NCBI RefSeq assembly: GCF_036983985.1
Contig: NZ_JALAHQ010000003.1
Coordinates: 1 to 64,000, forward strand
Reading direction: 5' to 3'
Source of the DNA: Alishewanella metallidurans
Lineage (GTDB): Bacteria; Pseudomonadota; Gammaproteobacteria; Enterobacterales; Alteromonadaceae
DNA length: 64,000 nucleotides
Positions within the stretch are counted from its first letter, which is position 1. Each line of letters opens with the position of its first letter. The position numbers and the translations under genes were made by a program. The notes under the pieces were generated by a model. It did no database searches. It had not been told where the DNA came from and saw nothing but the letters and a program-made list of their open reading frames with translations. This document shows positions 35,530 to 45,427 of the stretch, one piece after another.

Positions 35530-35853
35530 GCTTACCTCTGTTAAAAACTAAAAACCGACGACACGGGTAACGCTAATATTTATAATTACGGTATTAAAGC
35601 GCAGCTACAGTAGGGCGGCAAACACTGGCAGGCTAAACTGTTTAACAAGCGCCGAGTGTGGCAAATTTATTGCTAATTGCATAGCGCTACCGGCGGGAAT
35701 ATAAAGCTCAAGTGAATGTGTTTGCGTCATAAGCTGTTGCAGATCAACTTTACTGAACTACATTAAGCTATCATAATGCACAAAACTACGTGGCTAAAAT
35801 TCAATCAAATGTTATTAGTTTTCGCTTAATTTCTGAAGGTTACTGCTAATCTA
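35530..35853. other. Intergenic stretch between the LuxR-type gene and the hpaR remnant
   Basis: This is the divergent promoter region for the LuxR-type gene and the truncated MarR-type gene. A 41-codon frame on the minus strand (35605-35730, starting MTQTHSLELYIPAGSAMQ) is open but has no recognised relative and no strong ribosome-binding site. The region just before 35854 is AT-rich and could hold a promoter. No hairpin terminator was seen. Confidence 0.35.
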
Positions 35854-36090
35854 ATGCATAAATTCAACGAATATTTACCGATTAAGCTCGTAATGGCTCG
35901 TGAAGTAACCATGTCTTTTTTCCGCCCGATACTGCATGAAGCGGACTTTACCGATCAGCAGTGGCGTGTACTTCGCGCTTTAAGTGAGTTCAGCGGTTTA
36001 GAGTTTAAAGAATTAGCTAAGTTAACCTGTATTTTAAGCCCGAGCTTAACTGGCCTTATTAAGCGGCTAAAAGAGCGAAATTTAATTTAG
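35854..36090 (+). pseudogene. Truncated MarR/HpaR-type regulator
   Basis: 78 codons matching the N-terminal half of HpaR, the MarR-family repressor of homoprotocatechuate degradation (about 140 residues). LVMAREVTMSFFRPIL and DFTDQQWRVLRALSEF are followed by LAKLTCILSPSLTGLIKRLKERNLI, after which a TAG stops the frame at the end of the recognition helix. The wing and the dimerising C-terminal helices are missing. The next bases are the 3' end of the convergent Na/Pi transporter gene, so the lost part has been deleted rather than frameshifted. No hpa catabolic genes are nearby. Confidence 0.75.
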
Positions 36091-37944
36091 TAACGGCATA
36101 TTTTCCGAGCCTAAATGCCGCACCGAACGCAGTAATTCATTATCGGCAGTAAGGCTAATTTGCAGCACATTACTAAAGCTTTGAGCAATGCGGTCGCTGT
36201 AATTAAGGTCGTTCATTAACGAGCTAGCCTGCATATTGTTTAAGCTTTGTAGCCGTATCGCGCTAAAAATACGATGGCGAAACTCTTTAACAAAATGTTC
36301 GGTTTCGCTATTTATTTTGGCTAACGCTTGCAATGATTGCTCGTCGGTTAAATCTGTGCGGCTTAATTCGCTAGCTTGGCGTAATACCCAAAACACATGC
36401 CGGCGTAGATCCAAATAAAGATTACGCGCAAAAATAGAATCATCACGTAAATAACGATAGAGGTTCTTCTGCAAATGCTTAGCATTTTTTACTGCGTCAA
36501 CTAATTGCAATGCCACCATGTGGCAAGTCATCCAAAACTTTTGCTGTTCTTCATCTAACTCAATATTTAACCGGCTCATAAAGCCTAATAAATCAGAGTA
36601 AACCCCTTTAATATGGGTTTGATACAGCTCTTTTGCATCTAAGCTTTTACTGTCGTCGGGCAAGGTGTTAAGTATTTTATCATCTACGGTGTGAGCGTTA
36701 AGTTGCTCAGTGGGTAAATACACCGCGTGGCAAATTACCTCTAAGCTTAACCGACCTAAATGCTGAAGCTCTTGCACCACCGCACTAGCTGCTGTATCGG
36801 CAGAGGCTAGCGCTGCGTCGTTAAGATAACGCGCATGGTTACTGGCAACTTGTAGTTTTTTCGGCTTAACCTGCGGCTCTGGCGGTACATCTACGTCGGT
36901 AATCAGTATTTCTGGCTCAACCACATTGGGTAAAATGTAGCACAACCCGCGTTCTATTTTGCTTTGTAATGGCCAAAACATTATTACGCCAATAAGGTTA
37001 AATAAGGTTTGAAACAGCGCTAATTGTAGCAGCGTGTTATCAGCTGCACCAAACAGTGCCATAGTCTGTTGCGACAGCCACATTAATGGCATTAGTAAGG
37101 CAAGGGTAACGATACCGGTAACGATATTAAATAACGCATGCACTAATACTAAGCGCTGACCGCTGCGGTTACCACTTAGCCATCCGACTAATGCGGTGGT
37201 AACGCTACTGCCAATATTGCCGCCAATAGCAATGGCCATAGCTTGCCATAATTCTATTTGGCCACCAGACAACGCGGCTAACACTAACATCAGCGTGGCA
37301 TGGCTAGATTGCAGAACGGCGGTTAGCGCAATACCCGCTGCGACAAAAGCTAACTGGCCTAATAGCGTGGAGTCAAATTGCTGAGTTAAATCTAAGTTAC
37401 TGCCAAACTCACTAAAGCCGCCTTTAATTTGATCAATACCTAAGAAAATAAAGGCAATACCCAACACAATACGACCTGCGGCTTTACTTTTCGGGCCATT
37501 AAAACCGGCTAATACACCGAACACCAGTAAAGGTAACGCCAGCGGACTTAAACTAAAGTTTTGCCCCGCCGCCGCTAATAACCAAATACCGGCGCTGGCA
37601 CCTAAATTAACCCCTAATAAAATCGCAATTCCGCTACCCAGTTGAATTAAACCGGTACTAATAAAGGCGATAGTTAGTAACGACACTAAGGTGGTCGATT
37701 GCAGCAACATAGTGCCGCCGATACCAATTAAAAAACTTTTAAACCGCGTAGAGGTGCCGCGTGCTAAAACTTGTTCAAGTTTGCCGCCGGCTAATTGTTT
37801 TAGGCCTTCTTCTAAACACTGCATGCCGAATAAAAATAACGCTAAGCCCGCACAAAGTTGCAGCCAACCGCCGCTAAACCAAAAGCTGACAGCAAGCAGC
37901 ACTAAAATTACAACAGGCAGTAATAAGACTTTAAATTTACGCAT
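36082..37944 (-). CDS. Na/Pi cotransporter family protein (YjbB-like)
   Basis: 620-residue inner-membrane protein. The two Na/Pi cotransporter repeats each carry the family QS motif (GIGGTMLLQSTTLVSLLTI and IALTAVLQSSHATLML). GANLG-like GVNLGASAG and GGNIGSSVTTALVG follow. The C-terminal 250 residues are cytoplasmic and helical, resembling a PhoU domain (HLGRLSLEVICHAVYLPTEQL). Members move phosphate, usually outward in bacteria, with sodium. Its 3' end overlaps the truncated hpaR gene by 9 bases. It is divergent from the TonB receptor at 38383. Confidence 0.9.
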   Translation of the reverse strand: MRKFKVLLLPVVILVLLAVSFWFSGGWLQLCAGLALFLFGMQCLEEGLKQLAGGKLEQVLARGTSTRFKSFLIGIGGTMLLQSTTLVSLLTIAFISTGLIQLGSGIAILLGVNLGASAGIWLLAAAGQNFSLSPLALPLLVFGVLAGFNGPKSKAAGRIVLGIAFIFLGIDQIKGGFSEFGSNLDLTQQFDSTLLGQLAFVAAGIALTAVLQSSHATLMLVLAALSGGQIELWQAMAIAIGGNIGSSVTTALVGWLSGNRSGQRLVLVHALFNIVTGIVTLALLMPLMWLSQQTMALFGAADNTLLQLALFQTLFNLIGVIMFWPLQSKIERGLCYILPNVVEPEILITDVDVPPEPQVKPKKLQVASNHARYLNDAALASADTAASAVVQELQHLGRLSLEVICHAVYLPTEQLNAHTVDDKILNTLPDDSKSLDAKELYQTHIKGVYSDLLGFMSRLNIELDEEQQKFWMTCHMVALQLVDAVKNAKHLQKNLYRYLRDDSIFARNLYLDLRRHVFWVLRQASELSRTDLTDEQSLQALAKINSETEHFVKEFRHRIFSAIRLQSLNNMQASSLMNDLNYSDRIAQSFSNVLQISLTADNELLRSVRHLGSENMPLLN

Positions 37945-38382
37945 TAATAGCTCAACAACCTCGGGCAGTTAAAATGCGCTTAGATTAAGGCTTAGCGCAT
38001 AACTTGGCTAGTAGATTCAATATTAGCGGGCATTAAAATGCATAACGAGGTGATCGTATTTGCCGTTAGTTGACTATATAGCTCAAAGCATTGCGAGTTA
38101 CTCCAATATTAATGGTAATTAAAAAAGCACACTTGCCAGAAAAAATATGTAGCAGATGCCAGCGGCCGTTTAGTTGGCGGAAAAAATGGCAAAAAAACTG
38201 GTTAGAGGTTAAATATTGCTCAAAACGCTGTGCAGGGCAGCGTAACTGAATGATCTAGACTATATTTTATTTGATACAGAAAGTTCCATATATGCGTTTA
38301 AGTTCTAGCTTCATAAAATTAATTATAATTACGCTATATAAAATTGATGTATTGTTTATACATTGCTTAATAAGAGGACAGC
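37945..38382. other. Divergent intergenic region, transporter/TonB receptor
   Basis: 438 AT-rich bases with no gene. The right end holds a likely receptor promoter (TATATAAAAT-like stretch near 38335-38345), the ATGTAT-TGTTT-ATACAT inverted repeat at 38347-38363, and the ribosome-binding site AAGAGGAC. The left end should hold the transporter promoter. Nothing else was recognised. Confidence 0.5.
38347..38363 (+). promoter_or_regulatory. Inverted repeat just upstream of the second TonB receptor
   Basis: ATGTAT and ATACAT pair exactly around TGTTT, 20 bases before the start codon. This is a plausible operator position. The binding protein is unknown. Confidence 0.35.
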
Positions 38383-40785
38383 ATGATGATACCTAAAATT
38401 TCTTACTTGGCATCAAGCCTAGGTTTGGCCATAGCCGTTAGTGCGCCAACTGTTTTTGCGCAGCAGGTTAACGATGCTGACGTAGAAAAAATTTCGGTAA
38501 TTGGTAGCCGCTTATCAGTGCGTTCGGCGACAGAAAGTACCGCACCGGTAGATATTATTGGTGTTGCCGAACTGCAAGCTACCGGTATGACTGAAACCGC
38601 CCGCGCGTTACAGTTTTTAGTGCCTAGCTTTAACTTTCCTACCTCATCGATTACTGACGGCAGTGATGCAGTGCGCCCGGCGAGTTTGCGCGGTTTATCG
38701 CCTGACCATACCTTGGTTTTGATTAATGGTAAACGTAGGCATGGTTCTGCATTAGTGCATTTAAACGGCACGATGGGCCGCGGTAGTTCTAACGTTGATT
38801 TAAACGCTATTCCAATGAGCGCAATTAAACGAATTGAAATATTACGTGACGGTGCAGCCGCACAATATGGCTCAGACGCGATAGCGGGTGTAATAAATTT
38901 AGTACTAAAAGATAATATGTCGGGGGGCGAAATTAGCCTTAACGGCGGCCAAACCTTTGATGATGATGGCGAACAATACAAAATTAGCAGCAGCCAAGGC
39001 ATACGCTTTGCCGAAGATGGTTTTGCTACCATTAGCGCTGAATATCACCATAAAAATAAAACTAACCGTGCCGGCTTAGACCCTCGTAAACAATATGCCG
39101 ATATTAACGGCCAACCTGATCCACGTGAAGCCACCGCCAACCGCTTAAATCACAGCGTGGGCGATGCGTCTTTTGAAAACTTAGCGCTAATGGTGAATGT
39201 GGGTTATAAGCTAGGTGAAGGCGAGATTTATGCTTTTGCTGATATCTCGCAGCGCAAAACACAGTCGGGCGCATTTTTTCGCTTACCTTCAGATGCGCGT
39301 AATATTCCAGAAATTTATCCAGATGGTTTTTTACCAGAAATAGCACCAGAAACCAATGATCACGCTATTACACTCGGCTATAAGTTTGAACTTGCTGATT
39401 GGCAATGGGATTTATCGGCGAATACCGGTGCCAGCCGTTACCAATATTATGTCAATAATTCACTGAACGCCTCACTTGGTCCAACTAGCCCCACTAGTGC
39501 TTATGCCGGTGGCATGAGAAACAACGAGCAAAACCTTAATTTAGACGCCAGTAAATTGTTTGCCTTTGTGAATGATTCAGATTTAGTCGTATCAGGTGGC
39601 GTTTCCTACCGGAAAAACAGTTATAAAATTTTTCAGGGTGATGAGCTTTCATACCAGAATTATGGTTACCAAAATAAAGGTGCAGGTATGCAAGGTTTTG
39701 GTGGCTTTACGCCAGCGTCAACGGTTGACGAGTCACGTAATAATGTCGGCGTTTATGTTGAAGTAGAAAACCAATTAACCGAGCAATTTAACTGGGGTGC
39801 GGCGCTGCGCCAAGAGCATTATTCTGACTTTGGTAATAATACCAGTTGGAAGTTAGCTGGCCGGTATGAATTTGCGCCAAACTGGGCTATTCGTAGCACC
39901 ATAAATAGCGGTTTTAGAGCGCCAAGTGTGCAGCAATTATATTTCTCTAACTTATCAACCCTGTTTGTGGCCGACCCCATTACTGGCGTACTTAACCCAG
40001 TGGAATCGGGCACCTTTAATAACACTTCGCCAGTGGTTAAAGCCTTAGGCCAAGGTGAGTTAAAAGCGGAAGAATCGAGAAGTGTCAGTTTGGGCTTAAC
40101 CTATCAGGGTGATAATGGTGTGACTTTTACCTTAGATGGTTATCGTATTGATATTGACGACCGTATTATTTTAACCGGCAGTGTAAGCCGAGCTAACCCT
40201 GTAATAGATCAGTTACTTGGTAACAATGCCGCGCAGTCGGTGCGGTTTTTCACTAATGCGGTAGATAGCCGTACCCAAGGTGTGGAGGCCGTAGTGGCTT
40301 ATCAAATGTCGTTAGCGGAATATGGTGACGTAAAGTTAAGTTTATCGGCACAATATAGCGATACGGATATTAAACAGATAAAAGTACCTAGTTTATTGGG
40401 CGGTTTAGAGCAAGCGTTGTTTGATGATGTTGAAAAAACGCGCTTAACCGACGCTAACCCGAAAAACAGCTTTAGTGCCGGTATCAGCCATACCTATGGC
40501 GACTTTACTACTAACTTACGTTTAAACCGCTTTGGCCCTTATACACTGGGCTACGCCACCGGTAACTACGAGTTTGGTGCGAAAACTATTGCTGATATTT
40601 CCGTTAATTATGCGGTTAATTCGCAGTTAGATTTTACCTTAGGCGTCAATAACTTATTTGATACTTACCCAGATGAGCAGCCGGTGATTAATCAGTTTAA
40701 CGGCATTTTTAAATACCCAAATACCAACGCGCCATTTGGTTTTAATGGGGGTTACTATTTTGCTGAAGCACGTTATACGTTCTAA
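38383..40785 (+). CDS. TonB-dependent receptor
   Basis: 800-residue outer-membrane receptor. A signal peptide of about 26 residues (ending VFAQQ) precedes the TonB box-like VEKISVIGSR. The plug (RGLSPDHTLVLINGKRRHGSALVHL, RIEILRDGAAAQYGSDAIAGVINLVL) and the barrel follow, ending with AEARYTF. The plug wording is that of a large receptor group often tied to siderophore, cobalamin or carbohydrate/peptide uptake, so the substrate cannot be read from sequence. It is a single-gene unit with its own terminator at 40812. The Na/Pi gene is divergent upstream. Confidence 0.92.
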   Translation: MMIPKISYLASSLGLAIAVSAPTVFAQQVNDADVEKISVIGSRLSVRSATESTAPVDIIGVAELQATGMTETARALQFLVPSFNFPTSSITDGSDAVRPASLRGLSPDHTLVLINGKRRHGSALVHLNGTMGRGSSNVDLNAIPMSAIKRIEILRDGAAAQYGSDAIAGVINLVLKDNMSGGEISLNGGQTFDDDGEQYKISSSQGIRFAEDGFATISAEYHHKNKTNRAGLDPRKQYADINGQPDPREATANRLNHSVGDASFENLALMVNVGYKLGEGEIYAFADISQRKTQSGAFFRLPSDARNIPEIYPDGFLPEIAPETNDHAITLGYKFELADWQWDLSANTGASRYQYYVNNSLNASLGPTSPTSAYAGGMRNNEQNLNLDASKLFAFVNDSDLVVSGGVSYRKNSYKIFQGDELSYQNYGYQNKGAGMQGFGGFTPASTVDESRNNVGVYVEVENQLTEQFNWGAALRQEHYSDFGNNTSWKLAGRYEFAPNWAIRSTINSGFRAPSVQQLYFSNLSTLFVADPITGVLNPVESGTFNNTSPVVKALGQGELKAEESRSVSLGLTYQGDNGVTFTLDGYRIDIDDRIILTGSVSRANPVIDQLLGNNAAQSVRFFTNAVDSRTQGVEAVVAYQMSLAEYGDVKLSLSAQYSDTDIKQIKVPSLLGGLEQALFDDVEKTRLTDANPKNSFSAGISHTYGDFTTNLRLNRFGPYTLGYATGNYEFGAKTIADISVNYAVNSQLDFTLGVNNLFDTYPDEQPVINQFNGIFKYPNTNAPFGFNGGYYFAEARYTF

Positions 40786-40811
40786 TTAGTGATGTAATAG
40801 GCTGACCAAGT

Positions 40812-40858
40812 AAAACCGCTTTATGTTTGCCAATAGCTGGCGCATTAAGCGGTTTTTT
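40812..40858 (+). terminator. Terminator of the second TonB receptor
   Basis: AAAACCGCTT (40812) pairs with AAGCGGTTTT (to 40856), with an inner GCCA/TGGC stem, and is followed by T residues. The rest of the 327-base gap to 41112 holds the RND promoter and the operator at 41026, and nothing else that I recognise. Confidence 0.8.
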
Positions 40859-41025
40859 GCGTTAGCTGGTATTCCTACATTAAACCTAGGCTAGCGCTCT
40901 AAAGGTATTGGATGTTTTGTTGTGGCGTGAGAGTGACTTATAATATTGATGATCTGGACGCGGTAAGCCATATAGATAGTGGTTATTAAACAGTTTTTTT
41001 GTAATTTTAGCAGTCTTATATTGAT

Positions 41026-41045
41026 TACATACAGACTTGTATGTA
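41026..41045 (+). promoter_or_regulatory. AcrR-type operator upstream of the RND efflux genes
   Basis: TACATACA-GACT-TGTATGTA, a perfect 8-base inverted repeat with a 4-base spacer. E. coli AcrR binds a closely similar TACATACA...TGTATGTA palindrome. It lies 67 bases before the adaptor start. The likely binder is the TetR-type protein encoded at 45478-46092. Confidence 0.8.
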
Positions 41046-41112
41046 TATTGCCGTTCTTATTCTGCCTAAGCTTTACGTTGTGTTAATTGGGCAGTGTCTC
41101 ACAGGAGTTTAT

Positions 41113-42261
41113 ATGCGTGTAAAAATGAAGCTGTTAACGGCACCGTTAGCAGCACTGTTGTTGGTAGCCTGTAGTGAACCGCAATCGGGTGGTGGCATGG
41201 GAGCGCCGTCTGCGCCAGAGGTTGGGGTTGTAACTTTGAATACAGCGCCATTGGCATTAGTCACTGAATTATCAGGTCGCACTACTGATTTTCGCCAAGC
41301 GCAAATTCGGCCACAAGTAAATGGTATTTTACAACAACGCATGTTTACTGAAGGGCAGTTAGTGTCGGCGGGCGATGTGTTGTACAAAATTGATGCCGCA
41401 CCGTATCAGGCGGCACTGGCCAATGCTAAGGCAAATTTAGGTAGTAATAAAGCGGTAGCGCATAACGTTAAGTTAAAAATGGAACGTTTAAAAGGCTTGT
41501 TAGGCAGCAAAGCGGTAAGCCAGCAAGACTATGATGATGCCCAAGCGACATTAATGCAGGCAGAAGCTGGCGTTGCTAGTGCAGAAGCTGCGTTGCAAAC
41601 CGCGCAAATTAATATGAACTATACGCAAATTACGGCACCAATTTCTGGCCAAATTGGCCGTTCTGAAGTAACCGAAGGTGCGTTATTAACAGCAAATCAG
41701 GCGCAGGTATTGGCTACTATCCGCCAGTTAGATCCAATTTATGTCGATTTAACGCAATCAAGTGCAGAGTTGTTAAAGCTGAAAAAGCAGAACGCCAGCG
41801 ATAAGGTAACCGTAGATTTGCTGTTAGATGACGACAGCACTTACGCTGAGCAAGGCAGTTTACAGTTTTCCGAAGTTAACGTTGACCCAAGCACGGGTAT
41901 GGTGACATTACGCGCGGTATTCCCAAATAAACAGGGTGACTTATTACCGGGTATGTTTGTCCGTGCTCGCTTGCATCATGGCGTGGATAATAACGCACTG
42001 CTGGTACCCCAAGCTGCCGTAAGCCGCACGCCTAAAGGCCAAGCATCCGTTATGCTGGTTAATGCTGATAATCAGGTTGAAGCGCGCATTATTGAAGTTG
42101 GCCGTGCGGTTGAGCAAGGCTGGCAAGTGCTGTCAGGCTTAAAAGCCGGTGATCAAGTTATTGTTACGGGGCTACAAAAAGTGCGGCCAGGTAGCCAAGT
42201 GAAAGTCGTTAACGCAACGGCTAATAAAGCAAATGGCACTAACAATACTGCTACGCAGTAA
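41113..42261 (+). CDS. RND efflux periplasmic adaptor (AcrA/MexA-like lipoprotein)
   Basis: Membrane fusion protein of 382 residues that joins the RND pump to an outer-membrane channel. With the ATG at 41113 (ribosome-binding site ACAGGAG) it opens with a lipoprotein signal ending LLVAC. An upstream in-frame ATG at 41041 overlaps the operator and is unlikely. The barrel-sandwich motif (QIRPQVNGILQQRMFTEGQLVSAGDVLYKID), the alpha-hairpin (NAKANLGSNKAVAHN...QTAQINMNYTQ) and the beta-barrel end (PGMFVRARLHHG) are in order. It is followed 13 bases later by the pump gene. No outer-membrane factor gene follows, so a TolC-like protein encoded elsewhere is presumably used. Confidence 0.94.
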   Translation: MRVKMKLLTAPLAALLLVACSEPQSGGGMGAPSAPEVGVVTLNTAPLALVTELSGRTTDFRQAQIRPQVNGILQQRMFTEGQLVSAGDVLYKIDAAPYQAALANAKANLGSNKAVAHNVKLKMERLKGLLGSKAVSQQDYDDAQATLMQAEAGVASAEAALQTAQINMNYTQITAPISGQIGRSEVTEGALLTANQAQVLATIRQLDPIYVDLTQSSAELLKLKKQNASDKVTVDLLLDDDSTYAEQGSLQFSEVNVDPSTGMVTLRAVFPNKQGDLLPGMFVRARLHHGVDNNALLVPQAAVSRTPKGQASVMLVNADNQVEARIIEVGRAVEQGWQVLSGLKAGDQVIVTGLQKVRPGSQVKVVNATANKANGTNNTATQ

Positions 42262-42274
42262 GCAGGGGTAGCAG

Positions 42275-45200
42275 ATGGCGAATTTCTTTATAAGTAGGCC
42301 AATATTTGCTTGGGTAATTGCCTTAGTAATTATGCTGGCAGGATTATTGTCAATTAAACAGTTACCGGTAGAGCAATATCCACGTATCGCACCACCGGCT
42401 GTAACTATTAGTGCATCATACCGTGGTGCATCGGCACAAACGGCAGAAGATGCAGTAACTCAGGTTATTGAGCAGGCGATGAACGGCTTAGATAACCTGA
42501 TGTATATGTCGGCTAGCACCGACTCGTCAGGCGGCGTTAGTTTAACGCTAACCTTTGAAACGGGTACTGATGCCGATATTGCCCAGGTACAAGTGCAAAA
42601 TAAGCTACAGCAAGCCTTACCGTTGTTGCCACAAGAAGTGCAGCAAAATGGTGTGCGGGTAGCTAAGTCTAACGGCTCATTTTTAATGGTTATAGGTTTT
42701 ATTTCTGAAAACCAAAGCCTAGAACGAGATGATATTGCCGACTTTGTGGTAGCTAACGTAAAAGACCCAATTAGCCGCACCGCCGGTGTGGGTAACGTAG
42801 TGGTATTTGGTAGCCAGTATGCAATGCGGGTATGGTTAAATGCTGATCAACTTAACCAATATCAGCTTACGCCTGCCGATGTTACCGCAGCGATAAAAGT
42901 ACAAAATAATCAGGTTACAGCGGGCCAGTTAGGTGGTACACCAGCATTACCTGGCCAGCAATTTAATGCGGCAATATTAGCGCAAACTCGGTTAACGTCT
43001 GCCGAAGAGTTTGGCGAAATTTTGCTACGTGTTAACGCTGACGGTTCTACTGTTAAATTGTCTGATGTTGCGCGCGTAGAATTGGGCGGTGAAGATTACT
43101 CCGTCATTGCTCGTTACAACGGCAAAACTGCAACAGGCATCGCAATTGAATTAGCCACTGGTGCCAACGCGCTAGATACCGCCGCGGCAGTGAAGAAAAA
43201 AATAGCCGAACTAGAACCGTATTTCCCTGAAGGCGTTAGCACGGTTATACCCTACGATACGACGCCGTTCGTTGAGCTATCTATTAGTTCAGTAGTGCAA
43301 ACCTTAATTGAAGCTATCATTTTGGTGTTCTTGGTTATGTATCTGTTTTTACAGAACTTCCGCGCAACACTGATCCCAACTCTAGCTGTACCTGTAGTTT
43401 TATTAGGTACGTTTGGTGTAATGTCAGCACTGGGTTTCACTATTAATACGTTAACCATGTTCGGTATGGTATTAGCCATCGGCTTGTTAGTTGACGATGC
43501 TATTGTCGTTGTTGAAAACGTTGAGCGGGTAATGAGCGAAGAGGGCTTAGGCCCAGTTGAAGCTACGCGTAAATCTATGGGACAAATTACCGGTGCCTTA
43601 GTTGGTATAGGCTTAGTATTGTCAGCTGTATTTGTACCTATGGCGTTCTTTGGTGGCGCAACCGGTGCTATCTATCAGCAGTTTTCTATTACTATAGTCA
43701 CGGCGATGGCCTTGTCGGTATTGGTCGCGTTAATTTTCACGCCAGCACTATGTGCCACTATGTTAAAACCAGTAAAAGGCAACCATAACACTAAAAGCGG
43801 TTTTTTTGGTTGGTTTAATCGTGGCTTCGATAGCACTAACCACAATTACCAGCGCGGTGTGGCCGGCATGTTGGCACGGCCAAAACGTTCAATGTTGGTG
43901 TATTTGGCGATAGTGGTAGTGATGGCGGTGCTATTTGTGCGCTTGCCAACGTCATTTTTACCAGAAGAAGACCAAGGTATTTTTATTACCTTAGTACAAC
44001 TACCTACTAGTGCTACCCAAGAGCGTACTGAAGCGGTGATGGATAAAGTAGCTGCGCATTACGGTAATGAAAGTGCAGTGCAGTCGGTATTTACCGTATC
44101 GGGTTTTAGCTTTTCTGGTAGTGGCCAAAATATGGGCTTAGCCTTTGTGCGATTAAAAGACTGGGACCAACGTGGCCCAGCTGATAGCGTACAGGCGGTT
44201 ATTGGCCGTGCTTGGGGCTTTTTTGGCTCAGTAAAAGAAGCACAAATATTTGCTTTTAACTTACCGCCGATCATGGAGTTGGGCCGTGCCACTGGTTTTA
44301 CGCTGTTCTTGCAAGATAGAGGCGGAGTAGGGCACGAAGCACTTTTAAATGCCCGTAACCAATTACTGGGTATGGCATCGCAACAACCCAATTTAATTGG
44401 TGTGCGGCCCAATGGTATGGAAGATGCGCCGCAGTTACAAATAGAAATTGATCAGCTAAAAGCGCAAGCCTTAGGTGTATCGTTAAGTGATATTAACCAA
44501 ACGCTGTCGATCGGTTGGGGTTCAACCTATGTTAATGACTTTGTTGACCGTGGCCGAGTGAAAAAAGTATTTGTGCAGGCCGAACCTGAGTTTCGTATGA
44601 CACCAGAAGATATTAATCGCTGGCAAGTGCGTAATAATAAGGGCGAAATGGTGAGCTTTGCTTCTATTGCCCGCAGTCACTGGGTTTACGGTGCACAGCG
44701 TTTAGAGCGTTATAACGGCGCCTCGGCCATGGAAATTCAAGGCGAACCAGCACCAGGTACAAGTTCTGGCGATGCCATGATGACAATGGAACGGCTAATT
44801 AGCCAATTGCCAGCCGGTGTCGGTTTTGAATGGACTGCAACGTCTTATCAAGAGAAGCTGTCAGGTTCGCAAGCGCCAGCGCTATACGCGTTATCTGTTT
44901 TGGTGGTATTTTTATGTCTAGCTGCTTTGTATGAAAGCTGGAGCGTGCCGTTCGCCGTAATCTTGGTAGTGCCATTAGGTATTATCGGTGCTTTAATTGC
45001 GGCCTATGTTAGCGGGCTTGGTAATGACGTGTACTTCCAAGTGGGATTATTAACTACGATGGGCTTGGCGTCGAAAAACGCGATCTTAATTGTCGAGTTT
45101 GCCCGAGAACTGCAGCAGCAAGGTAAAGAGCTTACGGAGGCGATATTAGAAGCGGTGCGCTTACGTTTACGTCCGATTATTATGACGTCGATGGCGTTTT

Positions 45201-45379
45201 CGTTAGGTGTGTTACCGTTAGTTATTAGCTCTGGTGCTGGCTCGGCTAGCCGCAATGCTATAGGTACTAGTGTGCTAGGCGGAATGATTTCAGCGACGGT
45301 ACTGGCGGTGTTTTTAGTGCCGGTGTTTTATCTAGTGATTATGAAGTTGTTTGCCAGTAAGCCAAAACCTACTGTGTAG
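42275..45379 (+). CDS. RND multidrug efflux permease, HAE-1 family (AcrB-like)
   Basis: Proton-driven trimeric inner-membrane pump of 1034 residues. The opening MANFFISRPIFAWVIALVIMLAGLLSI is the AcrB TM1 signature. The proton-relay aspartates are in GLLVDDAIVVVENVERVM, and the matching lysine is in GLASKNAILIVEFARE. The porter and docking loops are complete and the length is standard. It ends with VPVFYLVIMKLF. It is co-transcribed with the adaptor, and an AcrR-type operator precedes the pair. Substrates cannot be told from sequence. Confidence 0.96.
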   Translation: MANFFISRPIFAWVIALVIMLAGLLSIKQLPVEQYPRIAPPAVTISASYRGASAQTAEDAVTQVIEQAMNGLDNLMYMSASTDSSGGVSLTLTFETGTDADIAQVQVQNKLQQALPLLPQEVQQNGVRVAKSNGSFLMVIGFISENQSLERDDIADFVVANVKDPISRTAGVGNVVVFGSQYAMRVWLNADQLNQYQLTPADVTAAIKVQNNQVTAGQLGGTPALPGQQFNAAILAQTRLTSAEEFGEILLRVNADGSTVKLSDVARVELGGEDYSVIARYNGKTATGIAIELATGANALDTAAAVKKKIAELEPYFPEGVSTVIPYDTTPFVELSISSVVQTLIEAIILVFLVMYLFLQNFRATLIPTLAVPVVLLGTFGVMSALGFTINTLTMFGMVLAIGLLVDDAIVVVENVERVMSEEGLGPVEATRKSMGQITGALVGIGLVLSAVFVPMAFFGGATGAIYQQFSITIVTAMALSVLVALIFTPALCATMLKPVKGNHNTKSGFFGWFNRGFDSTNHNYQRGVAGMLARPKRSMLVYLAIVVVMAVLFVRLPTSFLPEEDQGIFITLVQLPTSATQERTEAVMDKVAAHYGNESAVQSVFTVSGFSFSGSGQNMGLAFVRLKDWDQRGPADSVQAVIGRAWGFFGSVKEAQIFAFNLPPIMELGRATGFTLFLQDRGGVGHEALLNARNQLLGMASQQPNLIGVRPNGMEDAPQLQIEIDQLKAQALGVSLSDINQTLSIGWGSTYVNDFVDRGRVKKVFVQAEPEFRMTPEDINRWQVRNNKGEMVSFASIARSHWVYGAQRLERYNGASAMEIQGEPAPGTSSGDAMMTMERLISQLPAGVGFEWTATSYQEKLSGSQAPALYALSVLVVFLCLAALYESWSVPFAVILVVPLGIIGALIAAYVSGLGNDVYFQVGLLTTMGLASKNAILIVEFARELQQQGKELTEAILEAVRLRLRPIIMTSMAFSLGVLPLVISSGAGSASRNAIGTSVLGGMISATVLAVFLVPVFYLVIMKLFASKPKPTV

Positions 45380-45391
45380 CATTACCGGATA

Positions 45392-45419
45392 ACTTATAGC
45401 GGCTTAGGCCGCTATAAGT
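45392..45419 (+). other. Perfect 12-bp stem-loop after the RND pump gene
   Basis: ACTTATAGCGGC-TTAG-GCCGCTATAAGT. It has no T-run, so it may protect the mRNA end or be part of a two-hairpin terminator with the structure at 45428. Confidence 0.7.
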
Positions 45420-45427
45420 GCCAACCT

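Noticed and set aside
35605..35730. 41-codon minus-strand frame (MTQTHSLELYIPAG...)
   Set aside because: Open but without recognised relatives or a clear ribosome-binding site; kept only as a note under the intergenic entry.
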